A DNA stretch of 64,000 nt from Mycobacterium numidiamassiliense (GTDB taxonomy: Bacteria > Actinomycetota > Actinomycetes > Mycobacteriales > Mycobacteriaceae), in the NCBI RefSeq assembly GCF_900157365.1, contig NZ_FUEZ01000003.1, positions 1,426,001 through 1,490,000 on the forward strand, read 5' to 3'. The position numbers were made by a program, and so were the translations under genes. The notes under the pieces are model-generated. The model worked only from the letters and a program-made list of their open reading frames with translations. It searched no databases and was not told the origin of the DNA. Below are positions 9,536 through 17,365 of the stretch, piece by piece. Each line of letters begins with the position of its first letter. The stretch's first letter is position 1.

Positions 9536-10036
9536 TCAGCCGACGTTGTTCTGCCGCGACAGGCCGCCGAGCGGTGCACCCGGCGCGGCCACCGCCGGCG
9601 GGGCCCCAAGAGGCGGGGCCGCCGCGGGCGGCAGAGCGGGCAGTGCGCCCGCACCGTCGGCTTGCTGCATCAGGCCCATCGCCTGCGGGATGCTGATCGG
9701 CAGCTTGCACTGCATGGACATATTGGTCAGCGGCTGCGCGATCGACGCCATGTCGGCGGCGACCTTGGGGTTGGCCGCGAAGTAGGACTTCATCGAGTCG
9801 ACCGATTGCGGGCCGGCCTGCTGCTGCAGCATGGCGGTCATCGTCTGGTTGGTCGCGGGATGCGAGTCCAGGTAGTCGCCCATCGACTTGGACACCGAAC
9901 CGATGGTCCGGGCGACCTCGCTGGCCGCACACGGGTCGTTGGCACCGGTCGCCGGCGGCCCGGCCAGGACGGCGAAGGCCACACCCGGCACGGCGGCGGC
10001 GACCAGTCCGGCGAAAAGGCGACGGCTTGTCTTCAT
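9536..10036 (-). CDS. secreted haem-binding (haemophore-type) protein, Rv0203 homologue
   Basis: A 166-residue exported protein. The N-terminus is a signal peptide (KTSRR, then LFAGLVAAAVPGVAFAVLA), probably cleaved near the Ala/Gly-rich segment before NDPCAASE. The mature helical domain has two Cys (NDPC and MSMQCKL), typical of the mycobacterial haemophore family. The tail after residue 130 is a Pro/Ala-rich extension that looks longer than in the 136-residue Rv0203 of M. tuberculosis. ATG 10036 was chosen because AAGGAGC lies ideally upstream; an upstream ORF extension of 54 codons is unsupported. In M. tuberculosis Rv0203 binds haem and hands it to MmpL3/MmpL11. Its position between those two genes fits that role. 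Confidence 0.87.
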   Translation of the reverse strand: MKTSRRLFAGLVAAAVPGVAFAVLAGPPATGANDPCAASEVARTIGSVSKSMGDYLDSHPATNQTMTAMLQQQAGPQSVDSMKSYFAANPKVAADMASIAQPLTNMSMQCKLPISIPQAMGLMQQADGAGALPALPPAAAPPLGAPPAVAAPGAPLGGLSRQNNVG

Positions 10037-10359
10037 AGATAGCTCCTTGGGCGGTGTGCTGCGCCGGCCGGGTTTCGGCGCGTCACAACCGGCCGCGCCA
10101 GACGACTCGATGAGCGACGAAACGGCCCCGATACCCCCACGGACATGCGACATCCTGCCATTCCGCGGGGCGCGGCTGCCAGCCGATGTGATCCACATCC
10201 CGCTTTATAACCGGTTCACAACAACTGCGTCGCGTCTCGGCAACATCGCCGTCTGCCCAGCTCAGGAACCCGCGAACCCCAGATATTGCACAGACTGCTG
10301 CGGTATTCTCGCCAGCACGCGTTCGCGAGAAACCGGGGAGTGACGAAATCCAGCAGTTC
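10037..10359. other. intergenic control region between Rv0203-like gene and mmpL11
   Basis: 323 bases between two divergent genes with no supported gene. It must hold both promoters. One short inverted repeat (10185-10199) is the only notable element; no iron-box-like palindrome was recognised by eye. Confidence 0.6.
10185..10199. promoter_or_regulatory. short inverted repeat, possible operator
   Basis: GATGTG, 3-base spacer, CACATC: perfect 6-base arms midway between the divergent haem-uptake genes. It is short enough to occur by chance. No regulator is assigned. Confidence 0.25.
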
Positions 10360-13300
10360 ATGATGCGTATCAGCCGCAGCCTGCGCAGGTACCGGTGGTT
10401 CGTCTTCGCAGGTTGGTTATTGGCGTTGGTACCCGCTGTCTACCTGGTGATGTCCGAGTCCGGAAATCTCACCGGCGGCGGGTTCGAAGTGGCCGGCTCG
10501 CAGTCGCTGCTGGTCCACGATCAGCTCCAGGAGCAGTACCACGACCTGGGCGCATCCTCGCTGGCGCTGGTCGCCGCTCCCCGCCCCGACGCCACCTATC
10601 AGGACATCAACGACGCCGTCGCGCAGCTGCGGCAGATCGCCGGCGAATTTCCCGGGGTGACGGAGAAGCCCAACCCCACCCAGCGCCCGCCGCAGCCCGA
10701 CCGCCCCTACGTGGTGTCGCTGCGGCTGGACCCCACCAACTCCGGCACCAGTGACGTCGCCAAACAGCTGCGCCAAAAGGTGGGCATCAAGGGTGACCAA
10801 TCCGGGCAGACCGCCAACGGCCGGGTGCGGCTCTACGTCATCGGGCAGGGGGCCCTGTCCACGGCTGCGGCGCAGAACACGAAACACGACATCGCCGAGG
10901 CGGAGAGCTGGAACCTGCCGATCATCCTGATCGTGCTGCTGGCGGTGTTCGGTTCGCTTGCCGCGGCGGCGATTCCGCTCGCCCTGGGCGTGTGCACGGT
11001 GGCCGTCACCATGGGCCTGGTCTACCTGCTGTCGTCGTTCACCACCATGTCGGTGTTCGTCACCTCGACGGTGTCGATGTTCGGCATCGCGCTCGCCGTC
11101 GACTATTCGCTGTTCATCCTGATGCGCTTCCGCGAGGAGTTGCGTTCCGGTCGTGAGCCGCGCGAAGCCGTCGACGCCGCGATGGCCACCTCCGGGCTCG
11201 CGGTGGTGCTGTCCGGCATGACCGTCGTCGCCTCGCTGACCGGGATCTACCTGATCAACACCCCGGCGCTGAAATCGATGGCGACGGGCGCGATCATGGC
11301 CGTCGCGGTCGCGATGCTGACGTCGACAACCCTGACGCCCGCGGTGCTCGCGACGTTCGGCCGATCGGCCGCCAAGCGCTCGGCCCTGCTGCACTGGTCG
11401 CGCCGGCCGGAAAGCACCCAGTCCCGGTTCTGGAACCGCTGGGTGGGATCGGTGATGAGACGGCCCTGGATCACCGCCGTCGCGGCGTCGACGGTGTTGC
11501 TCGTCATGGCGGTGCCGGCCGCGTCGATGGTGCTGGGCAACAGCTTGCTGCGCCAATTCGATTCCTCGCACGAGATCCGGGCCGGGGTCGCTGCGGCGTC
11601 CCAGGCGCTCGGGCCCGGCGCGTTGGGCCCGGTCCAGGTGCTGGTCAGCTTTCCCGACGGCGGCGCGTCCTCACCCGACCACACCGAGGCCCTGACCGCG
11701 ATCCGGCAGCGGATGACACAGGCGCCCAACATCATCTCGGTGTCGCCGCCGGCGTTCGCCGACGACAACACCAGCGCGCTGATGTCGGCGGTGCTGTCGG
11801 TCGACCCCGAGGACATGGGCGCCCGGCAGACCGTCGACTGGCTGCGCGCGGAGCTGCCCAAGGCGTCCGGCGACGCCGCCGCGCGCATCGACGTCGGCGG
11901 CTCCACCGCGCTGATCAAGGATTTCGACGACCGGGTGTCGGCGACCGAGCCGCTGGTGCTGGCCTTCGTCGCGTTGATCGCGTTCGTGATGCTGCTGATC
12001 TCCATCCATTCGGTGTTCCTGGCGTTCAAGGGCGTGCTGATGACGTTGCTGTCGGTCGCCGCCGCCTACGGCAGCCTGGTGGTGATCTTCCAGTGGGGCT
12101 GGTTGTCCGACCTCGGGTTCGCCCACATCAGCTCCATCGACAGCACGGTTCCCCCGCTGGTGCTGGCCATGACGTTCGGGCTGTCGATGGACTACGAGAT
12201 CTTCCTGCTCACCCGCATCCGGGAGCGGTTCTTGCACACCGGCAACACCCGGGACGCCGTCGCCTACGGCGTGAGCACCAGCGCGCGCACGATCACCAGC
12301 GCCGCCCTGATCATGATCGCGGTGTTCATCGGGTTCGCCTTCGCGGGCATGCCGCTGGTCGCCGAAATCGGTGTGGCCTGCGCCGTCGCGATCGCGGTGG
12401 ACGCGACCGTGGTGCGGCTGGTGCTGGTGCCTGCGCTGATGGCGATGTTCGCCCAGTGGAACTGGTGGCTGCCCCGCTGGATGGCCCGGATCCTGCCGTC
12501 GGTCGACTTCGACCGGCCTCTGCCCGAGGTCGACCTCGCCAACATCGTCGTCATCCCCGACGACATCTCGGCGCTGATCGCGCCCAGTGCGGACCTGCGG
12601 ATGGTGCTGAAGTCGGCGGCCAAGCTCAAGAATCTGGCACCCGACGCGATTTGCGTGGCCGACCCGCTGGCCTTCACCGGCTGCGGGCGCACCGGCGGCG
12701 ACACCGGCGACGACCCCGACCAGGTCCGCGGCCTGGGCCCCGGCGACATCCCGCACCAGGTCAACATCATCGACGAGACCGCGGGGATCGGGGCGGTTGC
12801 GGCCGGTGCGAAGAACGGCAGCAACGGTCAGCCCCGCGGCCAGGCCGGGGCCAAGAAGCTGGTCGACGGCCTGACCTCCCGCAACGGCATCGCCCGCGCG
12901 ATCACCGGGGGCAACCGGCCGGTCCATCCCGTCACCCTGTGGCGGGGGCGGCTATCGGTCGCCATCGACGCGCTGGAGGCGCAGGGCGGCTCGAAGACGG
13001 GCGCCAACGGCCGACTCCAGTACGAACGAAGCAGCCCCGTGGAGACCACCCACGTGCAGTTGCCCACCGGGGACCGGTTGCAGGTCCCGACCGGCGCCGA
13101 GACCCTGCGCATGAAGGGCTACCTGATCATGAGCCGTAACAGCAGCCGCGATTTTGCCGATTTTGCTGACATGGTCGACACCGTGGAGCCGAAAACCGCT
13201 GCTCTCGTGCTGGCCGGAATGGACAGGTACTACTGTTGTCAACCACCCAGGCAGCAGTGGATGGCCTCCCAGTTGGTCCGCCAACTTGCGGATCCACATC

Positions 13301-13413
13301 CCGCCGATTTCACCGCTGAACAACTCTCCAAGCCGGATGTTCAGGAAGACTGGGAAGAGGTCCGGCAGCGCTGCCTGTCAGTGGCCGTGGCGATGCTGGA
13401 GGAGGCGAGGTGA
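10360..13413 (+). CDS. mmpL11: RND lipid transporter MmpL11
   Basis: 1017 residues, a little longer than the 966 I recall for M. tuberculosis MmpL11. MmpL11 exports monomeromycolyl diacylglycerol and mycolate ester waxes and is linked to haem uptake with Rv0203. TM1 is near residues 13-31, a periplasmic domain runs to about 185, then TM2-6. A second periplasmic domain follows TM7. The proton-relay pairs are in LAVDYSLF and LSMDYEIF. A long cytoplasmic C-terminal region after about residue 720 includes KSAAKLKNLAPDAICVADP and a final globular segment with helices ending VAMLEEAR. ATG 10360 or 10363 are both possible. The stop overlaps the next gene (GTGA at 13410-13413). Confidence 0.93.
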   Translation: MMRISRSLRRYRWFVFAGWLLALVPAVYLVMSESGNLTGGGFEVAGSQSLLVHDQLQEQYHDLGASSLALVAAPRPDATYQDINDAVAQLRQIAGEFPGVTEKPNPTQRPPQPDRPYVVSLRLDPTNSGTSDVAKQLRQKVGIKGDQSGQTANGRVRLYVIGQGALSTAAAQNTKHDIAEAESWNLPIILIVLLAVFGSLAAAAIPLALGVCTVAVTMGLVYLLSSFTTMSVFVTSTVSMFGIALAVDYSLFILMRFREELRSGREPREAVDAAMATSGLAVVLSGMTVVASLTGIYLINTPALKSMATGAIMAVAVAMLTSTTLTPAVLATFGRSAAKRSALLHWSRRPESTQSRFWNRWVGSVMRRPWITAVAASTVLLVMAVPAASMVLGNSLLRQFDSSHEIRAGVAAASQALGPGALGPVQVLVSFPDGGASSPDHTEALTAIRQRMTQAPNIISVSPPAFADDNTSALMSAVLSVDPEDMGARQTVDWLRAELPKASGDAAARIDVGGSTALIKDFDDRVSATEPLVLAFVALIAFVMLLISIHSVFLAFKGVLMTLLSVAAAYGSLVVIFQWGWLSDLGFAHISSIDSTVPPLVLAMTFGLSMDYEIFLLTRIRERFLHTGNTRDAVAYGVSTSARTITSAALIMIAVFIGFAFAGMPLVAEIGVACAVAIAVDATVVRLVLVPALMAMFAQWNWWLPRWMARILPSVDFDRPLPEVDLANIVVIPDDISALIAPSADLRMVLKSAAKLKNLAPDAICVADPLAFTGCGRTGGDTGDDPDQVRGLGPGDIPHQVNIIDETAGIGAVAAGAKNGSNGQPRGQAGAKKLVDGLTSRNGIARAITGGNRPVHPVTLWRGRLSVAIDALEAQGGSKTGANGRLQYERSSPVETTHVQLPTGDRLQVPTGAETLRMKGYLIMSRNSSRDFADFADMVDTVEPKTAALVLAGMDRYYCCQPPRQQWMASQLVRQLADPHPADFTAEQLSKPDVQEDWEEVRQRCLSVAVAMLEEAR

Positions 13414-13931
13414 CGTTGGCACCCGACCGACGCCGCGCGTTGCCGCCCCAGCGGCCCGCCTCGGAACGGCCCGTCAGTGGATCTGCGCCAGACCCGGATC
13501 AGCCGGTCGAGTTCTGGCCGACCTCGGCCATCCGCGCGGCGCTTCAGGCCGGCGACATCGAGACCTGGAAGCGCATCGCGTCCGCCCTGAAGCGTGACCC
13601 CTTCGGCCGCACCGCCCGTCAGGTCGAGGAAGTGCTCGAGGGCGCACGCCCGTTCGGCATCGCCAAAGCCCTGTGGGAGGTGCTGGAGCGTGCCCGCGTG
13701 CACCTCGAGGCCAACGAGCGCGCCGAAGTGGCCCGCCATGTGGGACTTCTGATCGAGAGGTCCGGGCTGAACCAGCAGGAATTCGCGGCGCGCATCGGGG
13801 TGGCGGCCGAGGATCTGGCGTCCTACCTCGACGGCAGCGTCAGCCCGTCGGCCTCCCTGATGATCCGGATACGCCGGTTGTCGGACCGGTTCGTCAAGGC
13901 CAGGGCGCCTCGGCCGGCCGACTCCAACTGA
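13410..13931 (+). CDS. small helix-turn-helix protein, Rv0201c homologue
   Basis: A 173-residue soluble protein whose GTG start overlaps the mmpL11 stop by 4 bases. After a Pro/Arg-rich N-terminus comes a helical central region (IRAALQAGDIETWKRIASAL, then QVEEVLEGARPFGIAKALWEV). The C-terminal part resembles an XRE-type helix-turn-helix: HVGLLIERSGLNQQEFAARI, then GVAAEDLASYLDGSVSPSA. DNA binding is likely. Its coupling to mmpL11 suggests a local regulatory or adaptor role. It converges on omamB after a 1-base gap. Confidence 0.82.
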   Translation: MTLAPDRRRALPPQRPASERPVSGSAPDPDQPVEFWPTSAIRAALQAGDIETWKRIASALKRDPFGRTARQVEEVLEGARPFGIAKALWEVLERARVHLEANERAEVARHVGLLIERSGLNQQEFAARIGVAAEDLASYLDGSVSPSASLMIRIRRLSDRFVKARAPRPADSN

Positions 13932-13932
13932 C

Positions 13933-14619
13933 CTATCCGCGCATCGGCAGCACGTCGGACACCAGCCAGTCGTTGCCGCGCTTGATGAGTGCCACGCGTA
14001 GCGCCGGCGCCGCCTGAATCGGCGGCTGGCCCGGGGTGTTCTGGACGACCCGCAGGACGACCGCGACGCTGGCCACCGCCGGGCCGAGCGCCTCGACCCC
14101 GGCCGCCAGCGTGCTGGCCTGGGCCGAGGTGTTGTGCTGGGCCAACTCGGCGCTCGACTTCTTGTACTGCTCCTTGAACGCATCCGCATGCTCGGGCACC
14201 ATCATCGCCGCGGCCCGGTCCAGCGAGCTCGCCGGTGCACCCGGGGCGAACGAAGCCATCGCCTCGGCCATCCCGCTGGCGACCTGGACCACCTCGCGGG
14301 AGTCCTTTTTGAACTCGCGGTCCGGCCCTGTCCAGTGCGTGTACCCGGTCAGCACGGCCGCCGACAGCGCGGCCGCACACAGGAAGACGACGGCCAATCG
14401 CAGCCCGGGTGCGTCGTCGTCGGTGCCCAGACTGACCGAATCGCGGCGCAGCAGCCAGAAATTCACCGCCACACCTTCGACGATGAGCACCACCAGCACC
14501 GAGCACGCCGACACCCACCACACCGGCCAGCCGAGCACGAGCCCGATCGCCAGTAGCGCAGCGATGGTGGCCAGCGGGGCCACGATGTCGAAGGCCAGCA
14601 GCCGCCACAGGTTTCTCAT
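13933..14619 (-). CDS. omamB: orphaned Mce-associated membrane protein B, Rv0200 homologue
   Basis: 228 residues with three N-terminal membrane segments: IVAPLATIAALLAIGLVLGW, VSACSVLVVLIVEGVAVNFW, and LAVVFLCAAALSAAVLTGY near residues 75-93. An extracytoplasmic Mce-associated (mam-type) domain follows, with the helical part around EVVQVASGMAEAMASFAP and beta strands ending WLVSDVLPMRG. The ending resembles other Mam proteins, which usually finish with a W-x-(I/V/L)-x-x-(L/V) strand. It overlaps omamA by 4 bases (14616-14619). By homology it supports Mce transporters encoded elsewhere. The Rv0200 naming as OmamB is from memory. Confidence 0.85.
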   Translation of the reverse strand: MRNLWRLLAFDIVAPLATIAALLAIGLVLGWPVWWVSACSVLVVLIVEGVAVNFWLLRRDSVSLGTDDDAPGLRLAVVFLCAAALSAAVLTGYTHWTGPDREFKKDSREVVQVASGMAEAMASFAPGAPASSLDRAAAMMVPEHADAFKEQYKKSSAELAQHNTSAQASTLAAGVEALGPAVASVAVVLRVVQNTPGQPPIQAAPALRVALIKRGNDWLVSDVLPMRG

Positions 14620-15293
14620 CGGATCGATTCCAGGTGCGAGATCATCAGCTTGCCGTCCACGTCAGACACATCGAGCCGCAGGTTCCAGTGCACCGTCTGC
14701 GGCTTGGCGCCGGCGTTTTGGCTCACCGACGTCGCGACCAGCATCACCGAATCGGTTCGGGTGGCAAACGGCGGCAGCTTGGTCGTGACCACCGGCCGCG
14801 ACAGACCGGGCTGCGAGTCCAGGTCGTGGTGGCCCGCGTCGACGGCCACCGCCTCGATCTGGCCGGTGCTCTGCGCTTGCAGCTTCTCGACCACCTGCCG
14901 GTATGGCTGCACCGCCGCGTCGAAGTCGACATTGAGCTCCCCCACCGTCCCGTCACGGAGTTTCTGCAGGCTGCCGTCGATGTTGCCGCTGTTCATGTTG
15001 ATCAGCACGCCCGTCCATTCGGCGGCCGTTTGCATGACGCGGCTCAGGTAGCTGCGCTCGCCCGTCTCGTCACGGTGGGCGGACCAGATGACCCCGCCGA
15101 GCACCACCGCGGCGACCGACAGCACCCCGAGGACCGCCGATGCGATGCCGTAATTCGAGAACATCGGGCCGTCGGCGGCCTCGGGCTCCGCGTCTCCGGA
15201 TTCGGCGTCGTCGTCAACGTCGTCGTCAACGTCGTCGTGAGCGCCGTCGATGTCTTCGTCGGCCGGTTGGTCGGTTTGCTCGCCGTCGGGCAT
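14616..15293 (-). CDS. omamA: orphaned Mce-associated membrane protein A, Rv0199 homologue
   Basis: 225 residues from ATG 15293 (MPDGEQTDQP). The cytoplasmic N-terminus is extremely acidic, with tandem VDDD steps encoded by a short repeated stretch. One TM follows (SAVLGVLSVAAVVLGGVIW), then a Mam domain with the helix AAEWTGVLINMNSGNIDGSL and strands ending DGKLMISHLESI. OmamA stabilises Mce complexes; in M. tuberculosis loss of Rv0199 impairs Mce4 cholesterol import. Starts upstream of 15293 run into Arg-rich sequence and are not favoured. It forms a two-gene operon with omamB and is divergent from zmp1 with 74 bases between starts. Confidence 0.87.
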   Translation of the reverse strand: MPDGEQTDQPADEDIDGAHDDVDDDVDDDAESGDAEPEAADGPMFSNYGIASAVLGVLSVAAVVLGGVIWSAHRDETGERSYLSRVMQTAAEWTGVLINMNSGNIDGSLQKLRDGTVGELNVDFDAAVQPYRQVVEKLQAQSTGQIEAVAVDAGHHDLDSQPGLSRPVVTTKLPPFATRTDSVMLVATSVSQNAGAKPQTVHWNLRLDVSDVDGKLMISHLESIR

Positions 15294-15367
15294 GGGCGCG
15301 AGGCTACCCCCCGGGCGGCGCCCGCTCTGCAGGCGCCGCCGCTGCAAAAGATGGTAAAGATGGCGGG

Positions 15368-17365
15368 GTGACCAGTGCCGCCATCCGCTCGGGCATCGAC
15401 CTGAGCTACATCGACGAGAATGCCCGCCCCCAGGACGACCTGTTCGGTCATGTCAACGGTCGCTGGCTGACCGACTACGACATTCCCGCCGACCGGGCCA
15501 CCGACGGTGCGTTCCGCCACCTGTACGACCGCGCCGAAGAACAGGTGCGCGACCTGATCATCGAGGCCAGCGAGCAAGCCGCCGACGACGGCACCGACGC
15601 GCAACGCATCGGCGACCTGTACGCCAGCTTTCTCGACGAGGACACCGTCGAGCGCCGCGGCACCCAGCCGTTGCACAACGAGCTGAGGCTCATCGACGAG
15701 GCGACCGATTCCGCCGCGCTGGCCGCCGCCATCGGCGCGCTGCAGCGCACCGGCGTGGGCGGGGGCGTCGGCCTGTTCGTGGATACCGATGCCAAGGACT
15801 CCACCCGTTATTTGGTGCACCTCAACCAATCCGGCATCGGCTTGCCCGACGAGTCTTACTACCGCGACGAGCAGCACGCCGAGGTGCTGGCGGCCTACCC
15901 GGTGCACATCGCGCGGATGTTCGGCCTGGTTTTCGGCGGCGACAGCCCCGCGGATCCGCAAGACTACGACGAGATCGCCGCCCGCATCGTGGCGCTGGAA
16001 ACCAAACTTGCCGCCGCACACTGGGATGTGGTCAAACGCCGCGACGCCGACCTCACCTACAACCTGCGCACCTTCGCCGAGCTGCAGAACGAAGCGGTGG
16101 GCTTCGACTGGACCGGATGGGTTGGCGCGCTGGGCGGCACGTCGACATCCCTCGCGGAATTGGTTGTGCGCCAACCGGATTACCTCATCGCGTTCGCCGA
16201 GCTGTGGCACAGCGTCGACATCGACGACTGGAAGCTCTGGGCGCGTTGGCGGGTTATTCGCGCCCGCGCCGGCTGGCTGACCGACGACATCGTCGCCGCC
16301 GACTTCGACTTCTACGGACGCCTGCTCACCGGCGCCGAGCAGATCCGGGACCGCTGGAAGCGCGGCGTGTCGCTGGTAGAGAGCCTGATGGGCGATGCCG
16401 TCGGAAAGCTTTACGTAGAACGGCATTTCCCGCCGGACGCCAAATCGCGGATCGATGCACTGGTGGAAAACCTGCAAGAGGCGTACCGGCTGTCCATCAG
16501 CGAGTTGGCCTGGATGACGCCGCAGACCCGGGAGCGCGCGCTGGCCAAGCTGAACAAGTTCACCGCCAAGGTCGGCTACCCGGCCAAGTGGCGTGACTAC
16601 TCGGCGCTGGTGATCGAGCGCGGCGACCTGTATGGCAACTACCAGCGCGGGTACGCGGTCAACCACGACCGCGAGCTGGCCAAACTCGGCGGACCGGTCG
16701 ACCGCGACGAGTGGTTCATGACGCCGCAGACCGTCAACGCATACTACAACCCGGGGATGAACGAAATCGTCTTCCCCGCAGCGATTTTGCAGCCGCCGTT
16801 CTTCGACCCCGAAGCCGACGACGCGGCCAACTACGGCGGCATCGGGGCGGTGATCGGGCACGAGATCGGGCACGGCTTCGACGACCAGGGCGCCAAATAC
16901 GACGGCGACGGCAACCTCGTCGACTGGTGGACCGACGACGACCGCACCGAATTCGGCGCCCGCACAAAGGCGCTCATCGAGCAATACGAGGCCTACACGC
17001 CGCGGGCGCTCACCAACGGCCATCACGTCAACGGCGCATTCACCGTCGGCGAGAACATCGGCGACTTGGGCGGGCTGTCCATCGCGCTGCTGGCCTACCA
17101 GCTGTCGCTGAACGGCAGCCCGGCTCCCGTCATCGACGGCCTCACCGGCGTACAGCGGGTGTTCTTCGGCTGGGCGCAGGTGTGGCGCACCAAATCCCGT
17201 GACGCCGAAGCGATTCGGCGACTGGCCACAGACCCGCACTCGCCACCCGAGTTCCGCTGCAACGGCGTGCTGCGCAACATGGACGCGTTTTACGACGCCT
17301 TCGAGGTCGCCGAGGACGACGCGCTATTCCTGGCGCCTGCGCACCGGGTCAGGATCTGGAGCTGA
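15368..17365 (+). CDS. zmp1: zinc metalloprotease Zmp1 (M13/neprilysin family)
   Basis: 665 residues, close to the 663 of M. tuberculosis Zmp1, a secreted M13 peptidase linked to blocking inflammasome activation and phagosome maturation. The N-terminal domain begins IDLSYIDENARPQDDLFGHVNGRWL, typical of M13 enzymes (quoted as the motif start only). The zinc site is VIGHEIGHGFDD: H498, E499, H502. The third ligand is E562 in GENIGDLGG. NAYYNPGMNEIVFPAAIL is the substrate-binding strand, and the family ending is CNGVLRNMDAF...APAHRVRIW. No classical signal peptide is visible, as in M. tuberculosis. Start is GTG 15368. Its last 17 bases overlap the convergent oxidoreductase gene. Confidence 0.96.
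   Translation: MTSAAIRSGIDLSYIDENARPQDDLFGHVNGRWLTDYDIPADRATDGAFRHLYDRAEEQVRDLIIEASEQAADDGTDAQRIGDLYASFLDEDTVERRGTQPLHNELRLIDEATDSAALAAAIGALQRTGVGGGVGLFVDTDAKDSTRYLVHLNQSGIGLPDESYYRDEQHAEVLAAYPVHIARMFGLVFGGDSPADPQDYDEIAARIVALETKLAAAHWDVVKRRDADLTYNLRTFAELQNEAVGFDWTGWVGALGGTSTSLAELVVRQPDYLIAFAELWHSVDIDDWKLWARWRVIRARAGWLTDDIVAADFDFYGRLLTGAEQIRDRWKRGVSLVESLMGDAVGKLYVERHFPPDAKSRIDALVENLQEAYRLSISELAWMTPQTRERALAKLNKFTAKVGYPAKWRDYSALVIERGDLYGNYQRGYAVNHDRELAKLGGPVDRDEWFMTPQTVNAYYNPGMNEIVFPAAILQPPFFDPEADDAANYGGIGAVIGHEIGHGFDDQGAKYDGDGNLVDWWTDDDRTEFGARTKALIEQYEAYTPRALTNGHHVNGAFTVGENIGDLGGLSIALLAYQLSLNGSPAPVIDGLTGVQRVFFGWAQVWRTKSRDAEAIRRLATDPHSPPEFRCNGVLRNMDAFYDAFEVAEDDALFLAPAHRVRIWS

Noticed and set aside
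11671..12927. 418-codon open frame opposite mmpL11
   Set aside because: Antisense, repetitive His/Gln/Asp/Arg composition typical of shadow frames.
15044..17239. 731-codon open frame opposite zmp1
   Set aside because: Antisense to the intact Zmp1 gene with its HExxH site; no recognisable domain in the reverse frame.
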